Notes: generated by a model from the sequence alone, not told the origin. A stretch of 51,486 nucleotides of DNA from an uncultured Desulfobacteraceae bacterium (GCA_903953895.1 CAJBLH010000053.1:1-51486); one strand, 5' to 3'. Positions 8,987 to 16,524 are shown, counted from the stretch's first letter. Made by a program: numbers and translations.

Positions 8987-9431
8987 CTCCGTCTCTTACC
9001 GGGGATCATTCAACGGATACCTTGACAGCTATAAGCTCAGTTCGGATCTGGATATCTGGAATGTCAGCCTCCATCATCCCTTCCGGCAGGTGGATGAACG
9101 GTGGCTGGCTGAAATAGGCAAAAACATTTCCGATAAAGCAAACATGCCAACAACGCTGGCTAAATTGCGCAAGCGGAATCAAAGCAGACATGCTAATGCT
9201 CTTGGTATTTGCTTCTGGAGCGATGTGATCAATCTGCTGGAATTTGACCCGAAGGATATCGAATTCCACCGTCACCTCGAAAGAATCGTCCTTCATCAGT
9301 CCGAAATTCCTGTTGAAAACATCGTTGAAATCGTAATCCGCAGGATATTTGAAACTGCGAAGATACACGGTTACAGTGCATTATCGGAAAAAGAAAAGGG
9401 GAAGGCTTTACCACTCCGAATTTCTGGCTGA
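8974..9431 (+). pseudogene. Decayed open frame, unknown family
   Basis: An open frame of about 150 codons that lacks a start at its upstream end and a ribosome binding site. It reads protein-like (YLDSYKLSSDLDIWNVSLHH, FWSDVINLLEFDPKD, VENIVEIVIRRIF). A GTG at 9090 could start a 113-residue product, but nothing supports translation there. It may be an internal or C-terminal fragment of the lost third gene or of another gene. Family not recognised. Confidence 0.3.
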
Positions 9432-9446
9432 ACCAGGGAATATCAT

Positions 9447-9716
9447 TGCCAGGAGTCCATAAATCTCTTCGGCAAACCGTTTGAAGAAGTCCACCGCTGG
9501 CTGGATGAATTTGGCGGAAGCGAGAAATACAGTTTCAGGCATCGAAAAGTACGCCATCACGAAGCCGGAATTGTGGAAGCTTGCAGGCTATTTGGTCAGG
9601 AATCCGAAAAGGCAGCCAAACAGCATATTATTTCGGACCTGAAAACGGAAGGCTGGACCCCGGGCGATTCATTCCCGAAAAATGAAGATGATTATGTAAG
9701 AATCGGGTTCTTTTAG
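9447..9716 (+). pseudogene. Short conserved-type protein lacking a start codon
   Basis: An 89-codon frame ending at TAG 9714-9716 reads like an intact small protein (FEEVHRWLDEFGGSEKYSF, RHHEAGIVEACRLFG, KQHIISDLKTEGWTPGDSF). It resembles a family of ~90-residue hypothetical proteins common in mobile regions. No ATG, GTG or TTG is placed where the family start should be; a stop at 9429 closes the frame. CAGGAG at 9450 could be the old ribosome binding site or coding sequence. Probably a pseudogene whose start was lost. Confidence 0.4.
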
Positions 9717-10034
9717 TCACGCAGCAGGCAATCGTAACTGTTGTTCAGCGCGGATTTGATAATTGAATCGTTGATGGCCCTCTGCCTTGCAGAAAGTCTT
9801 ATCTCATGCGGCAACATTCGATGCGAACTATCAAATGGAGCGCTATACACGATGTTTGGCTGTTGAGGCTGTTATTGGATACCCTATTCCACGTCCAGAA
9901 TGACTACGTTTCATTGACAGAATATGTCTGTTGAGATACGAGTTTCAATAGCGATGTATCATTTTTATGAGTTGCTTTTCGTGTCAAAGCTTTTTGATAT
10001 TTTATCGTATAATACTGAAGGATTAAATAATGGT
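9717..10034. other. Intergenic stretch with gene debris
   Basis: No intact gene. A short plus-strand frame near 9834-9900 (MERYTRCLAVEAVIGYPIP and a stop) looks like a fragment of a lost gene. The end of the stretch carries the GAAGGA sequence that serves the DUF4258 gene. Confidence 0.3.
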
Positions 10035-10382
10035 ATGGTGGATTCCAATAGAAAAATTCCGGAAGACCCGTTGGCGTTTATTCAGCAATGTATAATTGAT
10101 CAAAAAATTTATTGGACGTATCACGTTAATATTCGGATGAAAGGAAGATTCATTTCTCGAAAATTTATTCTTGAATCTATCAGGTGCTTTGAAATAATTG
10201 AAGAATATCCAAACGACAGATACATGCCGAGCTATCTTGTATATTCCAGATATCAAGGTAAGGTTTTCCATGTATTGTTTGCAACTGATGTTGAAGAGAA
10301 ACATGTTCGCGTCATCACGGCGTATTTTCCAAATTTGGATGAATGGGACATTGATCTAAAAACAAGGAGACGATTCCAATGA
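10035..10382 (+). CDS. DUF4258-type protein, probable toxin of a TA-like pair
   Basis: From the ATG at 10035 the product is 115 residues; GAAGGA lies 12 bases upstream. The frame is open upstream to 9924, but that extension lacks a good start. The core fits DUF4258, a small RelE/BECR-like fold often encoded with a YgiT-type zinc-finger protein: YWTYHVNIRMKGRFISRKF, FEIIEEYPNDRYMPSYLVY and KVFHVLFATDVEEKHVRVIT. The stop overlaps the next start by ATGA. By analogy with MqsR/MqsA it may be an mRNA-cleaving toxin, but no activity is shown by the sequence. Confidence 0.7.
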   Translation: MVDSNRKIPEDPLAFIQQCIIDQKIYWTYHVNIRMKGRFISRKFILESIRCFEIIEEYPNDRYMPSYLVYSRYQGKVFHVLFATDVEEKHVRVITAYFPNLDEWDIDLKTRRRFQ

Positions 10383-10606
10383 AATGTCATGTGTGTGGTT
10401 CAGAAATGAACTCCATAATAACGAACCTGCCTTTTAAGGTAAATGATTTGACGATCGTGATATTAAGAGATTTACCCGTTTATCAATGCAGCAATTGCAG
10501 CGAATATTTGTTAGCTGATTATGTTCTGAAACAGGTTGAACGAATTTTCGATAAGGTCAATCAGAACACAGAAATCGAGATAATCAAGTACGCTGAAGCT
10601 GCTTAG
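10379..10606 (+). CDS. YgiT-type zinc-finger protein, antitoxin-like
   Basis: A 75-residue protein with two CxxC pairs (MKCHVCGSEM and YQCSNCSEYLL) typical of the YgiT/MqsA N-terminal zinc finger. There is no helix-turn-helix C-terminal domain as in full-length MqsA, so it belongs to the short YgiT type commonly paired with DUF4258. It is coupled to the upstream gene by an ATGA overlap. The toxin-first order is usual for this pair. Probable role: antitoxin and repressor partner. Confidence 0.75.
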   Translation: MKCHVCGSEMNSIITNLPFKVNDLTIVILRDLPVYQCSNCSEYLLADYVLKQVERIFDKVNQNTEIEIIKYAEAA

Positions 10607-10773
10607 ATGATGATGAAATCCGGCGAATTGCAAATTGGGATCGATTTTTGAATGACGAAGTATCTCTCTGATCGTTCTTCCAAGCGGAAACCCTTCAGAC
10701 AAATCACACAGAGGGGGAAAGACTGTTCAACTGATCATCGGGCTTTGATGAAACTATAAAGGAGGTAATTGTT

Positions 10774-11103
10774 ATGCCGAACCGTATAAAATGTAGCGGT
10801 AACTTTCCTGACAGAATACAACCAAAGAATAAAGAGAAACTCACAAAATTTGTACAGGCTGCTTTGGATTACTATGAAGTTCTTTGTAATGATCCATCAG
10901 GTTATGATTTCACTTGGTCGGAAGAACTCATTGAATTCTCACAGGAAGAAGCCAATAGCTTTTTTATTGGCGTATTACTCGATCAAGGCCAACCGGCGGA
11001 TCGAGCTTGGGCCGGGGGAGAGTCCTTTGCGGTGAATATTCATTTGGTACGTATTCATCCTGAGCCAAAAGATGAACAAAGCCTTCTTTGTCTCTCAATT
11101 TGA
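10774..11103 (+). CDS. Truncated HhH-GPD-like DNA glycosylase fragment
   Basis: A 109-residue frame with an ideal ribosome binding site (AAAGGAGG before ATG). The first 85 residues, especially SFFIGVLLDQGQPADRAWAGG, resemble the start of HhH-GPD DNA-repair glycosylases/lyases, which normally continue well past this point with the helix-hairpin-helix and catalytic residues. Here the last codons (CLSI, stop) are made by the first unit of the 29-bp tandem repeat. The gene was probably cut by a rearrangement at the repeat, and the product is unlikely to be an active glycosylase. Family call moderate to low. Confidence 0.45.
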   Translation: MPNRIKCSGNFPDRIQPKNKEKLTKFVQAALDYYEVLCNDPSGYDFTWSEELIEFSQEEANSFFIGVLLDQGQPADRAWAGGESFAVNIHLVRIHPEPKDEQSLLCLSI

Positions 11104-11166
11104 GAGACTCGATTTTTTGTCTCTCAATTTGAGAGACTCGATTTTTTGTCTCTTATTTTGACCTGG
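11090..11166. repeat. Three phased palindromic repeats (29-bp period)
   Basis: The 19-base near-palindrome gtctctcaatttgagagac occurs at 11090-11108 and again exactly 29 bases later at 11119-11137, with the linker tcgatttttt conserved. A degenerate third copy begins at 11148. A separated fourth copy (17 of 19 bases) lies at 11313-11331. Phased palindromes several hundred bases upstream of a possible sigma-54 promoter (11547) look like activator-binding sites. Confidence 0.6.
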
Positions 11167-11312
11167 TTTATTGAAAATTAAAATACATTTATCTTTTATA
11201 ATATCATACTGTAATGTCTATTTCCGCCAAATCTGATGACCGCAAAAAAAATCACCCAATTGCTCTTGTTTGCATGAATATTCACCCTGGAATCGTATAG
11301 AGCTAATTGTGT

Positions 11313-11331
11313 GTCTCTCATTTTGATAGAC
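11313..11331. promoter_or_regulatory. Fourth, isolated copy of the 19-base palindrome
   Basis: gtctctcattttgatagac matches the tandem palindrome at 17 of 19 positions. It is placed about 220 bases upstream of the candidate sigma-54 promoter, a normal distance for an enhancer-binding protein site. Confidence 0.45.
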
Positions 11332-11546
11332 TTATCAGGGCTGTGTCTGGTTGATAATCACGCCCGGATAATGATCTTAACATTCCATCCATTTTCTATT
11401 TTCTCAATTTTTCAAGTAGTTGGATATTCTATAGCTGAAATGACCCGCAAAGGTATGGGTGTTGTCTGAAAGCGCAAACCAGTTCGATCCAAAATGATTG
11501 CAATATAACAGTTTGATATAAATTGATATTTATAGAGAAATCTTTA

Positions 11547-11562
11547 TTGGCACGTTTGTTGA
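11547..11562 (+). promoter_or_regulatory. Candidate sigma-54 promoter
   Basis: TTGGCACGTTTGTTGA matches the -24 element (TGGCACG) perfectly and the -12 element partly (TTGA instead of TTGC) at the correct spacing. A start about ten bases downstream would place the riboswitch aptamer at the very 5' end of the transcript, which supports the assignment. Confidence 0.5.
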
Positions 11563-11582
11563 AAGAGAACTGTCGAAACCAA

Positions 11583-11684
11583 ATTGTCGTCTGATAAAGG
11601 CAAACCATCCAAAAGGGTGGGACGCAAAACATCTGGCCTAAGTTCTTTTCAGGAATATGGCAGCAGAGATACCGGGCGGGAATA
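11583..11684 (+). ncRNA. GEMM-I riboswitch (cyclic dinucleotide)
   Basis: The hallmark GEMM-I elements appear in order: AAAGGCAAACC at 11596-11606, a stem CCATCC/GGGTGG capped by AAAA, then GGGACGCAAAAC and GGCCTAAG, and a second hairpin ending GCAGCAGAGATACCGGGC. Known class members bind cyclic di-GMP; a subclass in Geobacter and relatives binds cyclic AMP-GMP. By eye the base matching position 20 of the Vibrio aptamer is G, favouring cyclic di-GMP, but the alignment should be checked. It lies between a candidate sigma-54 promoter and a Shine-Dalgarno-sequestering hairpin, upstream of signalling and pilin genes. Confidence 0.85.
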
Positions 11685-11717
11685 AGCGCCTTCTTAATGC
11701 CATTCTGTCACGATTTG

Positions 11718-11774
11718 TTAAGGAGGTTTCTTATGACTGACAACCATCTCAGGTCATATTTCCTCCTTAAGTAG
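11718..11774 (+). promoter_or_regulatory. Shine-Dalgarno-hiding hairpin with 13-codon ORF
   Basis: TTAAGGAGG (11718-11726) pairs perfectly with CCTCCTTAA (11762-11770), and TATGAC (11732-11737) with GTCATA (11753-11758), giving one long stem. The stem buries an ideal Shine-Dalgarno and the ATG of a 13-codon frame (11733-11774, MTDNHLRSYFLLK). Directly after the riboswitch, it could be the expression platform or an attenuation peptide. No T-run follows, so it is not a plain terminator. Confidence 0.5.
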
Positions 11775-11837
11775 GCTAGAATTCCGTCTCATTGTTTTTT
11801 TATTCTGTGTCTTTAACTCTGAATGGAGGGATGAAAT

Positions 11838-12203
11838 ATGAATAAAGTGATTATGACCGTAGATGATTCCGCCAGTATCCGCCAGATGGTCAATTTCACC
11901 CTGCGCAATGCTGGCTACGATGTTGTCGAAGCCGTGGATGGTCAGGATGCTTTAAATAAAGTCAACAGCCAGGCTGTGAACATGGTTTTTGTGGACTTGA
12001 ACATGCCGAATCTGAACGGTATCGGCCTGATCCAGGCGCTGCGGGCAAGGCCGGATTGCAAATTCATTCCCATTGTTATGCTGACAGCGGAATCCCAGGC
12101 GGAAAAAAAAGAGAAGGGAAAATCCGTGGGCGCCACCGGCTGGATCATGAAACCTTTTAAACCGAATCAAATGGTTGCTGTTGTTAAGAAAGTACTCGGA
12201 TGA
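11838..12203 (+). CDS. CheY-like single-domain response regulator
   Basis: A 121-residue receiver domain with nothing attached. The acidic pocket (VDD at 8-10), phospho-acceptor Asp53 in VFVDLNMPN, switch Thr83 and invariant Lys105 in KPFKPNQM are all present. Such proteins carry phosphate from a kinase to a target by binding, as in chemotaxis or pilus-based motility. GGAGGG precedes the ATG. It is the first normal-sized gene downstream of the GEMM-I riboswitch and precedes a pilin-like gene, which suggests surface motility or attachment control. Its kinase is not adjacent. Confidence 0.88.
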   Translation: MNKVIMTVDDSASIRQMVNFTLRNAGYDVVEAVDGQDALNKVNSQAVNMVFVDLNMPNLNGIGLIQALRARPDCKFIPIVMLTAESQAEKKEKGKSVGATGWIMKPFKPNQMVAVVKKVLG

Positions 12204-12266
12204 TGGATAACGACCGGGAAGCTTTCACTTGATGTTTCAAGTAATTTTTAACGAAGGAGCGACATT

Positions 12267-12644
12267 ATGAAAAAATATGGTAATGAAAAAGGATTTACTC
12301 TGATAGGGTTTATGAGAGTCGTTGTGATTATCGGAATACTTTCAGTTATTGCAATACCAAATTTTATTTCTTATCGGAATAAAGCGTATTGTTCTGTAAC
12401 TGAAAGTGATGCACGAAATATCGCTGCCGCTGCTATCGACTATTTTGCAGTTCCACGTCATGCTGGCGTGCCTGCTCTACTGGCTACAATTGAAGCTAAA
12501 AATGCGAATCTGATGAAGGCATTATCTTCAGGGTATGGAACGGAAGTGGAAGATGTTCCACATATTAAAAAGCTTCAGCGAATATTAACGGAAAAGGTGT
12601 ATGGGGAGTTCAACATTATGCGCTCACTATGGTATAAGAATTAA
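12267..12644 (+). CDS. Type IV pilin-like protein lacking Glu5
   Basis: A 125-residue protein with the class III signal of type IV pilins: a short basic leader (MKKYGNEKG), then FTLIG and a hydrophobic helix (VVVIIGILSVIAIPNFISYR). Prepilin peptidase should cut after Gly9. In almost all pilins residue 5 of the mature protein is Glu; here it is Gly (FTLIGFMR instead of FTLIELM). That Glu is important for subunit docking, so this may be a minor or non-assembling pilin or a decaying gene. The C-terminal part lacks a clear disulfide loop. AAGGAG precedes the ATG. It lies 63 bases after the CheY-like gene. Confidence 0.75.
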   Translation: MKKYGNEKGFTLIGFMRVVVIIGILSVIAIPNFISYRNKAYCSVTESDARNIAAAAIDYFAVPRHAGVPALLATIEAKNANLMKALSSGYGTEVEDVPHIKKLQRILTEKVYGEFNIMRSLWYKN

Positions 12645-12938
12645 TCTGGTAAAATTTCAAGACTATTATGGTGTCGTAATTACACTTGTTCGCTACGCCC
12701 TCTCCATGTTGAAATAGACAGGCGAATTCCTCCCAAATGGCTTCCACAGAAAATTACTCTCTTCAGGGTGAGAAGCCGGGCGGTAGCCGAAACGAAGATC
12801 AATGCTTGGTAATCCATGCTATAGATCGGCCCCATCCAAATACTTCCTCTGCACCCCGAGCCATGCTATTAACAATGATGTTGTCACTTCTTCCATCGCC
12901 AATCGTCTAAGCTGCAACTGAGACAAGCGAAATCCAAG
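12645..12938. other. Intergenic, no gene seen
   Basis: About 290 bases with no convincing frame, repeat or terminator. It separates the pilin-like gene from the receiver-GGDEF gene, so the latter may have its own promoter. Confidence 0.3.
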
Positions 12939-13904
12939 ATGAATGATATCCATATCCTATTTGTGGATGATGAACCGGACATTCTGCGCGCGATTGATCG
13001 TCTGCTGCGCAAGGAAAGTTATATCTTGCATTTTGCCGGAAGCGGCTCCGAAGCACTGGCCATCATGGCTAAAACGCCGATGCATATTGTCGTTACCGAT
13101 ATTAAAATGCCTGGGATGGACGGATTGTCTCTGCTCAAACAGATACAGGCGCTCTATCCGGATACAGTTCGAATGGCGCTCAGCGGCTATTTACAGATCG
13201 GTCAATTGCTGCCATGCATCAACACCGGAGAGATTTTTCGGTACGTCACCAAACCTACGAAACCAGAGGATTTGAAAACGTCGCTTCAAGATGCCACTGA
13301 CTATTTAAAGATTCAAAATGACCACATCGCTCATGTACATGAGCTGCATGAAAAAAATGAAAAACAGGAACAGGCGCTGCAACAGCACCAGGAAGTTGAA
13401 AAACAACTGCGACGACTTGCGATCAAGGATGATGTCACCGAGCTGTACAACCGACGTTTTCTGTCGTATTCCATGGAACAGCTTTTCGAGCGGTGCAAGC
13501 GCTACGGGAATGATCTGTCATGCATTATCATCGAACTGGATAATTTTAAGCAACTCAATGATCTTCATGGCTTTCCTTTCGGGGATGTGGTGCTTAAAGA
13601 ATTTTCCAATCGCCTGATCAAGCTGCTCTCCGGAACGGATATTGGATTCCGATACGGCGGCGCGCGGTTTATCGTCCTTTTGCCCAACACCATGCTGGAA
13701 ATAGCGCTGGTTCTGGGCAAGACCATCCTTAAATCATGCCAGAGTACGCCATTTATCCATGAGGGCCGATCCGAAACGATTACCGCAAGTATCGGCGCGG
13801 CATCATTGAGGCAGCAAAACCCGAAAACGCCCGATAGCCTGATGCAGATTGCAGACAGAATACTGGCAGGTTATAAGCTGAGTTTGACACAGAAACACAG
13901 ATAA
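12939..13904 (+). CDS. Response regulator with degenerate GGDEF domain
   Basis: A 321-residue protein. Residues 1-125 are a receiver domain with phospho-acceptor Asp54 (VVTDIKMPGM) and Lys105 (YVTKPTKPED). A short coiled coil (131-160) links it to a GGDEF domain recognisable by DDVTELYNRRFL, IIELDNFKQLND and GFPFGDVVLKEF. The active-site motif is GGARF (240-244) instead of GGDEF, so the catalytic acidic residue is gone and diguanylate cyclase activity is unlikely. It may act as a nucleotide-binding or protein-binding output instead. Its place near a GEMM-I riboswitch fits cyclic dinucleotide signalling. Confidence 0.85.
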   Translation: MNDIHILFVDDEPDILRAIDRLLRKESYILHFAGSGSEALAIMAKTPMHIVVTDIKMPGMDGLSLLKQIQALYPDTVRMALSGYLQIGQLLPCINTGEIFRYVTKPTKPEDLKTSLQDATDYLKIQNDHIAHVHELHEKNEKQEQALQQHQEVEKQLRRLAIKDDVTELYNRRFLSYSMEQLFERCKRYGNDLSCIIIELDNFKQLNDLHGFPFGDVVLKEFSNRLIKLLSGTDIGFRYGGARFIVLLPNTMLEIALVLGKTILKSCQSTPFIHEGRSETITASIGAASLRQQNPKTPDSLMQIADRILAGYKLSLTQKHR

Positions 13905-13932
13905 TGGGAATTCCAAGAATTCGGTGAATTTT

Positions 13933-14412
13933 TTATCGGATACTCTCGTCAGTGTCTGGTTTATGCGGTGTTTCCTTTTCTTTTCTCGGTCGGCTTTTAC
14001 TTTCCACAGGTTCCGGATCCCGGACGGTTTCAATGCTGTCGCTCTCGTTTTTGGCCCTCAGGGTCAGCACCGGGATCAGTACCTTCGAGATTACATAGAC
14101 TTCCTCGACATCTTTGAGCTGTTCCGGGTTTGGGGACTTGATGTCGATATCCAATTCTTTATAGGTGCCGTCATTCATTTTCGCCAACACGAATCTTCTC
14201 CTTTCGCTGATCAGGGTTACATTTTTAATGACCACATAGTCGGTATTGGCCAGCTTCCGTATTCTGCCGGGCGTGCAGTAATCACAGGGATAGTGTTTAC
14301 ACCTTACACAGGTGGCGAATACGCGCATCATATCGCGTTTCCTGCACCAGAAGTATTTTTCCACCTCCGATGGCTCGTTTATGACCAGTGGCGGCTGAAT
14401 ATGCTCATTCAC
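13933..14412 (-). CDS. Hypothetical protein with N-terminal Cys cluster
   Basis: A 159-residue frame with a Cys-rich N-terminal part (WCRKRDMMRVFATCVRCKHY then PCDYC), which could bind zinc or an iron-sulfur cluster, a middle beta-rich part and a charged disordered tail (PEPVESKSRPRKEKE). It was preferred over the opposite-strand 183-aa frame because of the metal-binding pattern and its natural composition. The start lacks a strong ribosome binding site. A second frame just upstream reads YEPPVFDEKEADMADRLSK and stops a base before the ATG, so the true gene could be longer and frameshifted. Function unknown. Confidence 0.5.
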   Translation of the reverse strand: MNEHIQPPLVINEPSEVEKYFWCRKRDMMRVFATCVRCKHYPCDYCTPGRIRKLANTDYVVIKNVTLISERRRFVLAKMNDGTYKELDIDIKSPNPEQLKDVEEVYVISKVLIPVLTLRAKNESDSIETVRDPEPVESKSRPRKEKETPHKPDTDESIR

Positions 14413-14564
14413 GTTTTCGATAACCGATCGGCCATGTCGGCTTCCTTTTCATCAAACACCGGCGGTTCATACTGATGCCACTGTTACGATGCCCGCAACA
14501 GATTTTAATCATGGCCCTCTCTATCATGGTTCTATGGATCATACAAGACAGGACGGCTTAAATT

Positions 14565-14597
14565 CCACTCTGCCCGACTCACGTCCGGGCAGAGTGG
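14565..14597. terminator. Perfect 12-bp hairpin, possible terminator
   Basis: CCACTCTGCCCG (14565-14576) pairs fully with CGGGCAGAGTGG (14586-14597). It lacks a good T-run on either strand (plus side: gagtttaaaaaaa), so it may act as an RNA-end protector or weak terminator between the acyl-CoA synthetase and the gene at 13933. Confidence 0.4.
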
Positions 14598-14803
14598 GAG
14601 TTTAAAAAAAAGGAGATGATGCCGGCACAAAGTATACTGACAAAGGTCATAATCAGCACTTTGAATCTACGCCTTCCCCCGCTGGGAGAGGGAGTTTATG
14701 GAAAGTTCAGATTATGACCGTTGTCAGTATATACACGCATTGTGCTTTTCTGGGATTTCTGCACAGTATGGGGATGGATTTGAAAGGAAGATAAAAATTT
14801 TGA

Positions 14804-14832
14804 CAAAAAAGGACGGCGAAGATTCGCCGCCC
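14804..14832 (-). terminator. Intrinsic terminator of the acyl-CoA synthetase gene
   Basis: Read on the minus strand, just past the synthetase stop: a stem GGCGAA/TTCGCC, extended at its base by GC pairs, is followed by six T residues. Classic rho-independent terminator. Confidence 0.8.
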
Positions 14833-14844
14833 TGGAGACAGGTG

Positions 14845-16524
14845 TTATGCCGTCTGAATTGTCGCGTCTTCTTCGCGCTTCAGTTCTTTGGTGGCACTTT
14901 CCCGAAGCTTGTATTTCTGAATCTTGCCGCTGGCAGTTGTCGGATATTCATCCACAAAGAAAAAAAATGCAGGAATCTTATGAAAGGAAATCTTGTCTTT
15001 GCAAAAGGATTTTAGTTCGTCATCAGATGTTTTTTCGCCAGGTTTGACCTGAACATAGGCCACCACTTCCTCTCCGTATTTTTTGCTGGGAACCCCGATA
15101 ACCTGCACATCTTTGATTTTCGGATGGGTATAGAGAAATTCCTCGATTTCCCTCGGATAAATATTCTCGCCGCCACGAATAATCATGTCCTTGATGCGGC
15201 CCGTGATTTTGCAGTAGCCGTTTTCATCCATGATGGCCAGATCGCCGGTATGCAGCCATTTGTCTTTGTCGATGGCCTTGGCCGTGCCTTCCGGATTCTT
15301 ATAATACCCTTTCATGATGTGATAGCCGCGCGTGCAAAGTTCGCCTTGAATGCCTCGGGGGACTTCCGCACCCGTTGCAGGATCCACAATCTTGACTTCC
15401 ACGTTCGGCAGAGCCTTTCCAACCGTGCTGACCCGCAGTTCAAGACTATCTGTGGTGCGGGTCTGGGTAATACCCGGCGATGCTTCGGTTTGTCCGTAGG
15501 TAATGGTCATTTCCGATGCACCCATGACACTGACGACCTGCTTCATCACCTCAATGGGGCAGGGGGCGCCTGCCATAATTCCGGTGCGCAGATGTGAGGT
15601 GTCGTATTTCTTGTTTTTCAGCTCTTCCAGTTCTGCGATGAACATGGTTGGCACCCCATGCAGCGCCGTGCATTTGGATGCTTCAACAGTTTCCAGAACC
15701 GCTGCAGCCGTAAATGCCTGCACCGGAGCCATACAAGTAGCAGAGACCACGCAGGTCAGCGTGCCTAGAACACAGCCAAAACAGTGAAAAAAAGGAACGG
15801 GAATGCACATGGTATCCTTGGCAGAGAGTACCATGCACTCGGCCAGACTCTTGGCATTTCCGATCAAGTTGGTGTGCGTCAACTGGACGCCTTTGGGGAA
15901 TCCTGTCGTTCCGGATGTATACTGCATATTGATGACATCATCCGGCTCCAGAGAGTTCTGACGGGCAGATAGCTCTGCATCGCTGATTCTGTCGCTCGTG
16001 GCCATTACTTCATTCCAGGTGAACATGCCGGGATGGCTTTCGTTTCCAATAAAGATGACATTCTTGAGCAGAGGGAGTTTGGCGCTTTCCAGTTTTCCAG
16101 GTTGGCAGGTTTTAAGCTCCGGGCAGACATCGTAGATAACATTTAGATATTCATCCGATTCTCGAACACCACCAATCATGATCAGTGTAGATGAATCGGA
16201 TTGTTTCATTAGATATTCCAGTTCGAAGCTTCGGTAGTTGGTGTTGACCGTAACCAATACAGCCCCCATTTTGGCCGTGCTGAACTGCGCCAGTACCCAT
16301 TCCGGAACATTGTTGGCCCAGATGGCGATATGCTCGTGTTTTTGGATGCCCAGAGCCATGAAAGCTTTGGCGGATTGATTGCAGACAGCTTTGAACTGAT
16401 TATAATCGTAGTCGATTCCCAATTTGTGATATTTCAGCGCCTTGCTGGTTCCGAACTGTTCGGCTACGATATCCACCAAACTGCCGATCGTGGTTTTGCC
16501 GACTTCATAACTTGGTAATTGCAT
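14845..16524 (-). CDS. AMP-forming acyl-CoA synthetase
   Basis: A 559-residue enzyme of the ANL (AMP-binding) superfamily, activating a carboxylic acid to its CoA thioester through an acyl-adenylate. Motifs in order: P-loop YTSGTTGFPKGVQ, the aromatic/acid-binding segment FFHCFGCVLG, TYGQTEASP, the adenylate motif LHTGDLA, the hinge GRIKDMIIRGGENIYP and the catalytic Lys in TASGKIQKYKLRE. It is closest in style to medium/long-chain FadD-like enzymes; the acyl substrate cannot be read from sequence. GGGAG precedes the ATG. It is a single-gene unit with its own promoter (16669-16696), a palindromic operator-like site and a strong terminator, consistent with regulation by a TetR-type acyl-CoA sensor encoded elsewhere. 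Confidence 0.92.
   Translation of the reverse strand: MQLPSYEVGKTTIGSLVDIVAEQFGTSKALKYHKLGIDYDYNQFKAVCNQSAKAFMALGIQKHEHIAIWANNVPEWVLAQFSTAKMGAVLVTVNTNYRSFELEYLMKQSDSSTLIMIGGVRESDEYLNVIYDVCPELKTCQPGKLESAKLPLLKNVIFIGNESHPGMFTWNEVMATSDRISDAELSARQNSLEPDDVINMQYTSGTTGFPKGVQLTHTNLIGNAKSLAECMVLSAKDTMCIPVPFFHCFGCVLGTLTCVVSATCMAPVQAFTAAAVLETVEASKCTALHGVPTMFIAELEELKNKKYDTSHLRTGIMAGAPCPIEVMKQVVSVMGASEMTITYGQTEASPGITQTRTTDSLELRVSTVGKALPNVEVKIVDPATGAEVPRGIQGELCTRGYHIMKGYYKNPEGTAKAIDKDKWLHTGDLAIMDENGYCKITGRIKDMIIRGGENIYPREIEEFLYTHPKIKDVQVIGVPSKKYGEEVVAYVQVKPGEKTSDDELKSFCKDKISFHKIPAFFFFVDEYPTTASGKIQKYKLRESATKELKREEDATIQTA

Noticed and set aside
8912-9431. In-frame stops near 8984 considered as selenocysteine
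   Set aside because: More than one stop and a frame change occur, no Cys-aligned position is known and no SECIS-type hairpin was seen; gene decay explains it better.
11090-11166. Possible CRISPR array (29-base period)
   Set aside because: The units are directly tandem with no variable spacers, and there are no cas genes.
13924-14475. Plus-strand 183-codon frame
   Set aside because: The minus-strand frame there has a Cys metal-binding pattern and better composition; the plus frame lacks a ribosome binding site. Still, neither is certain.
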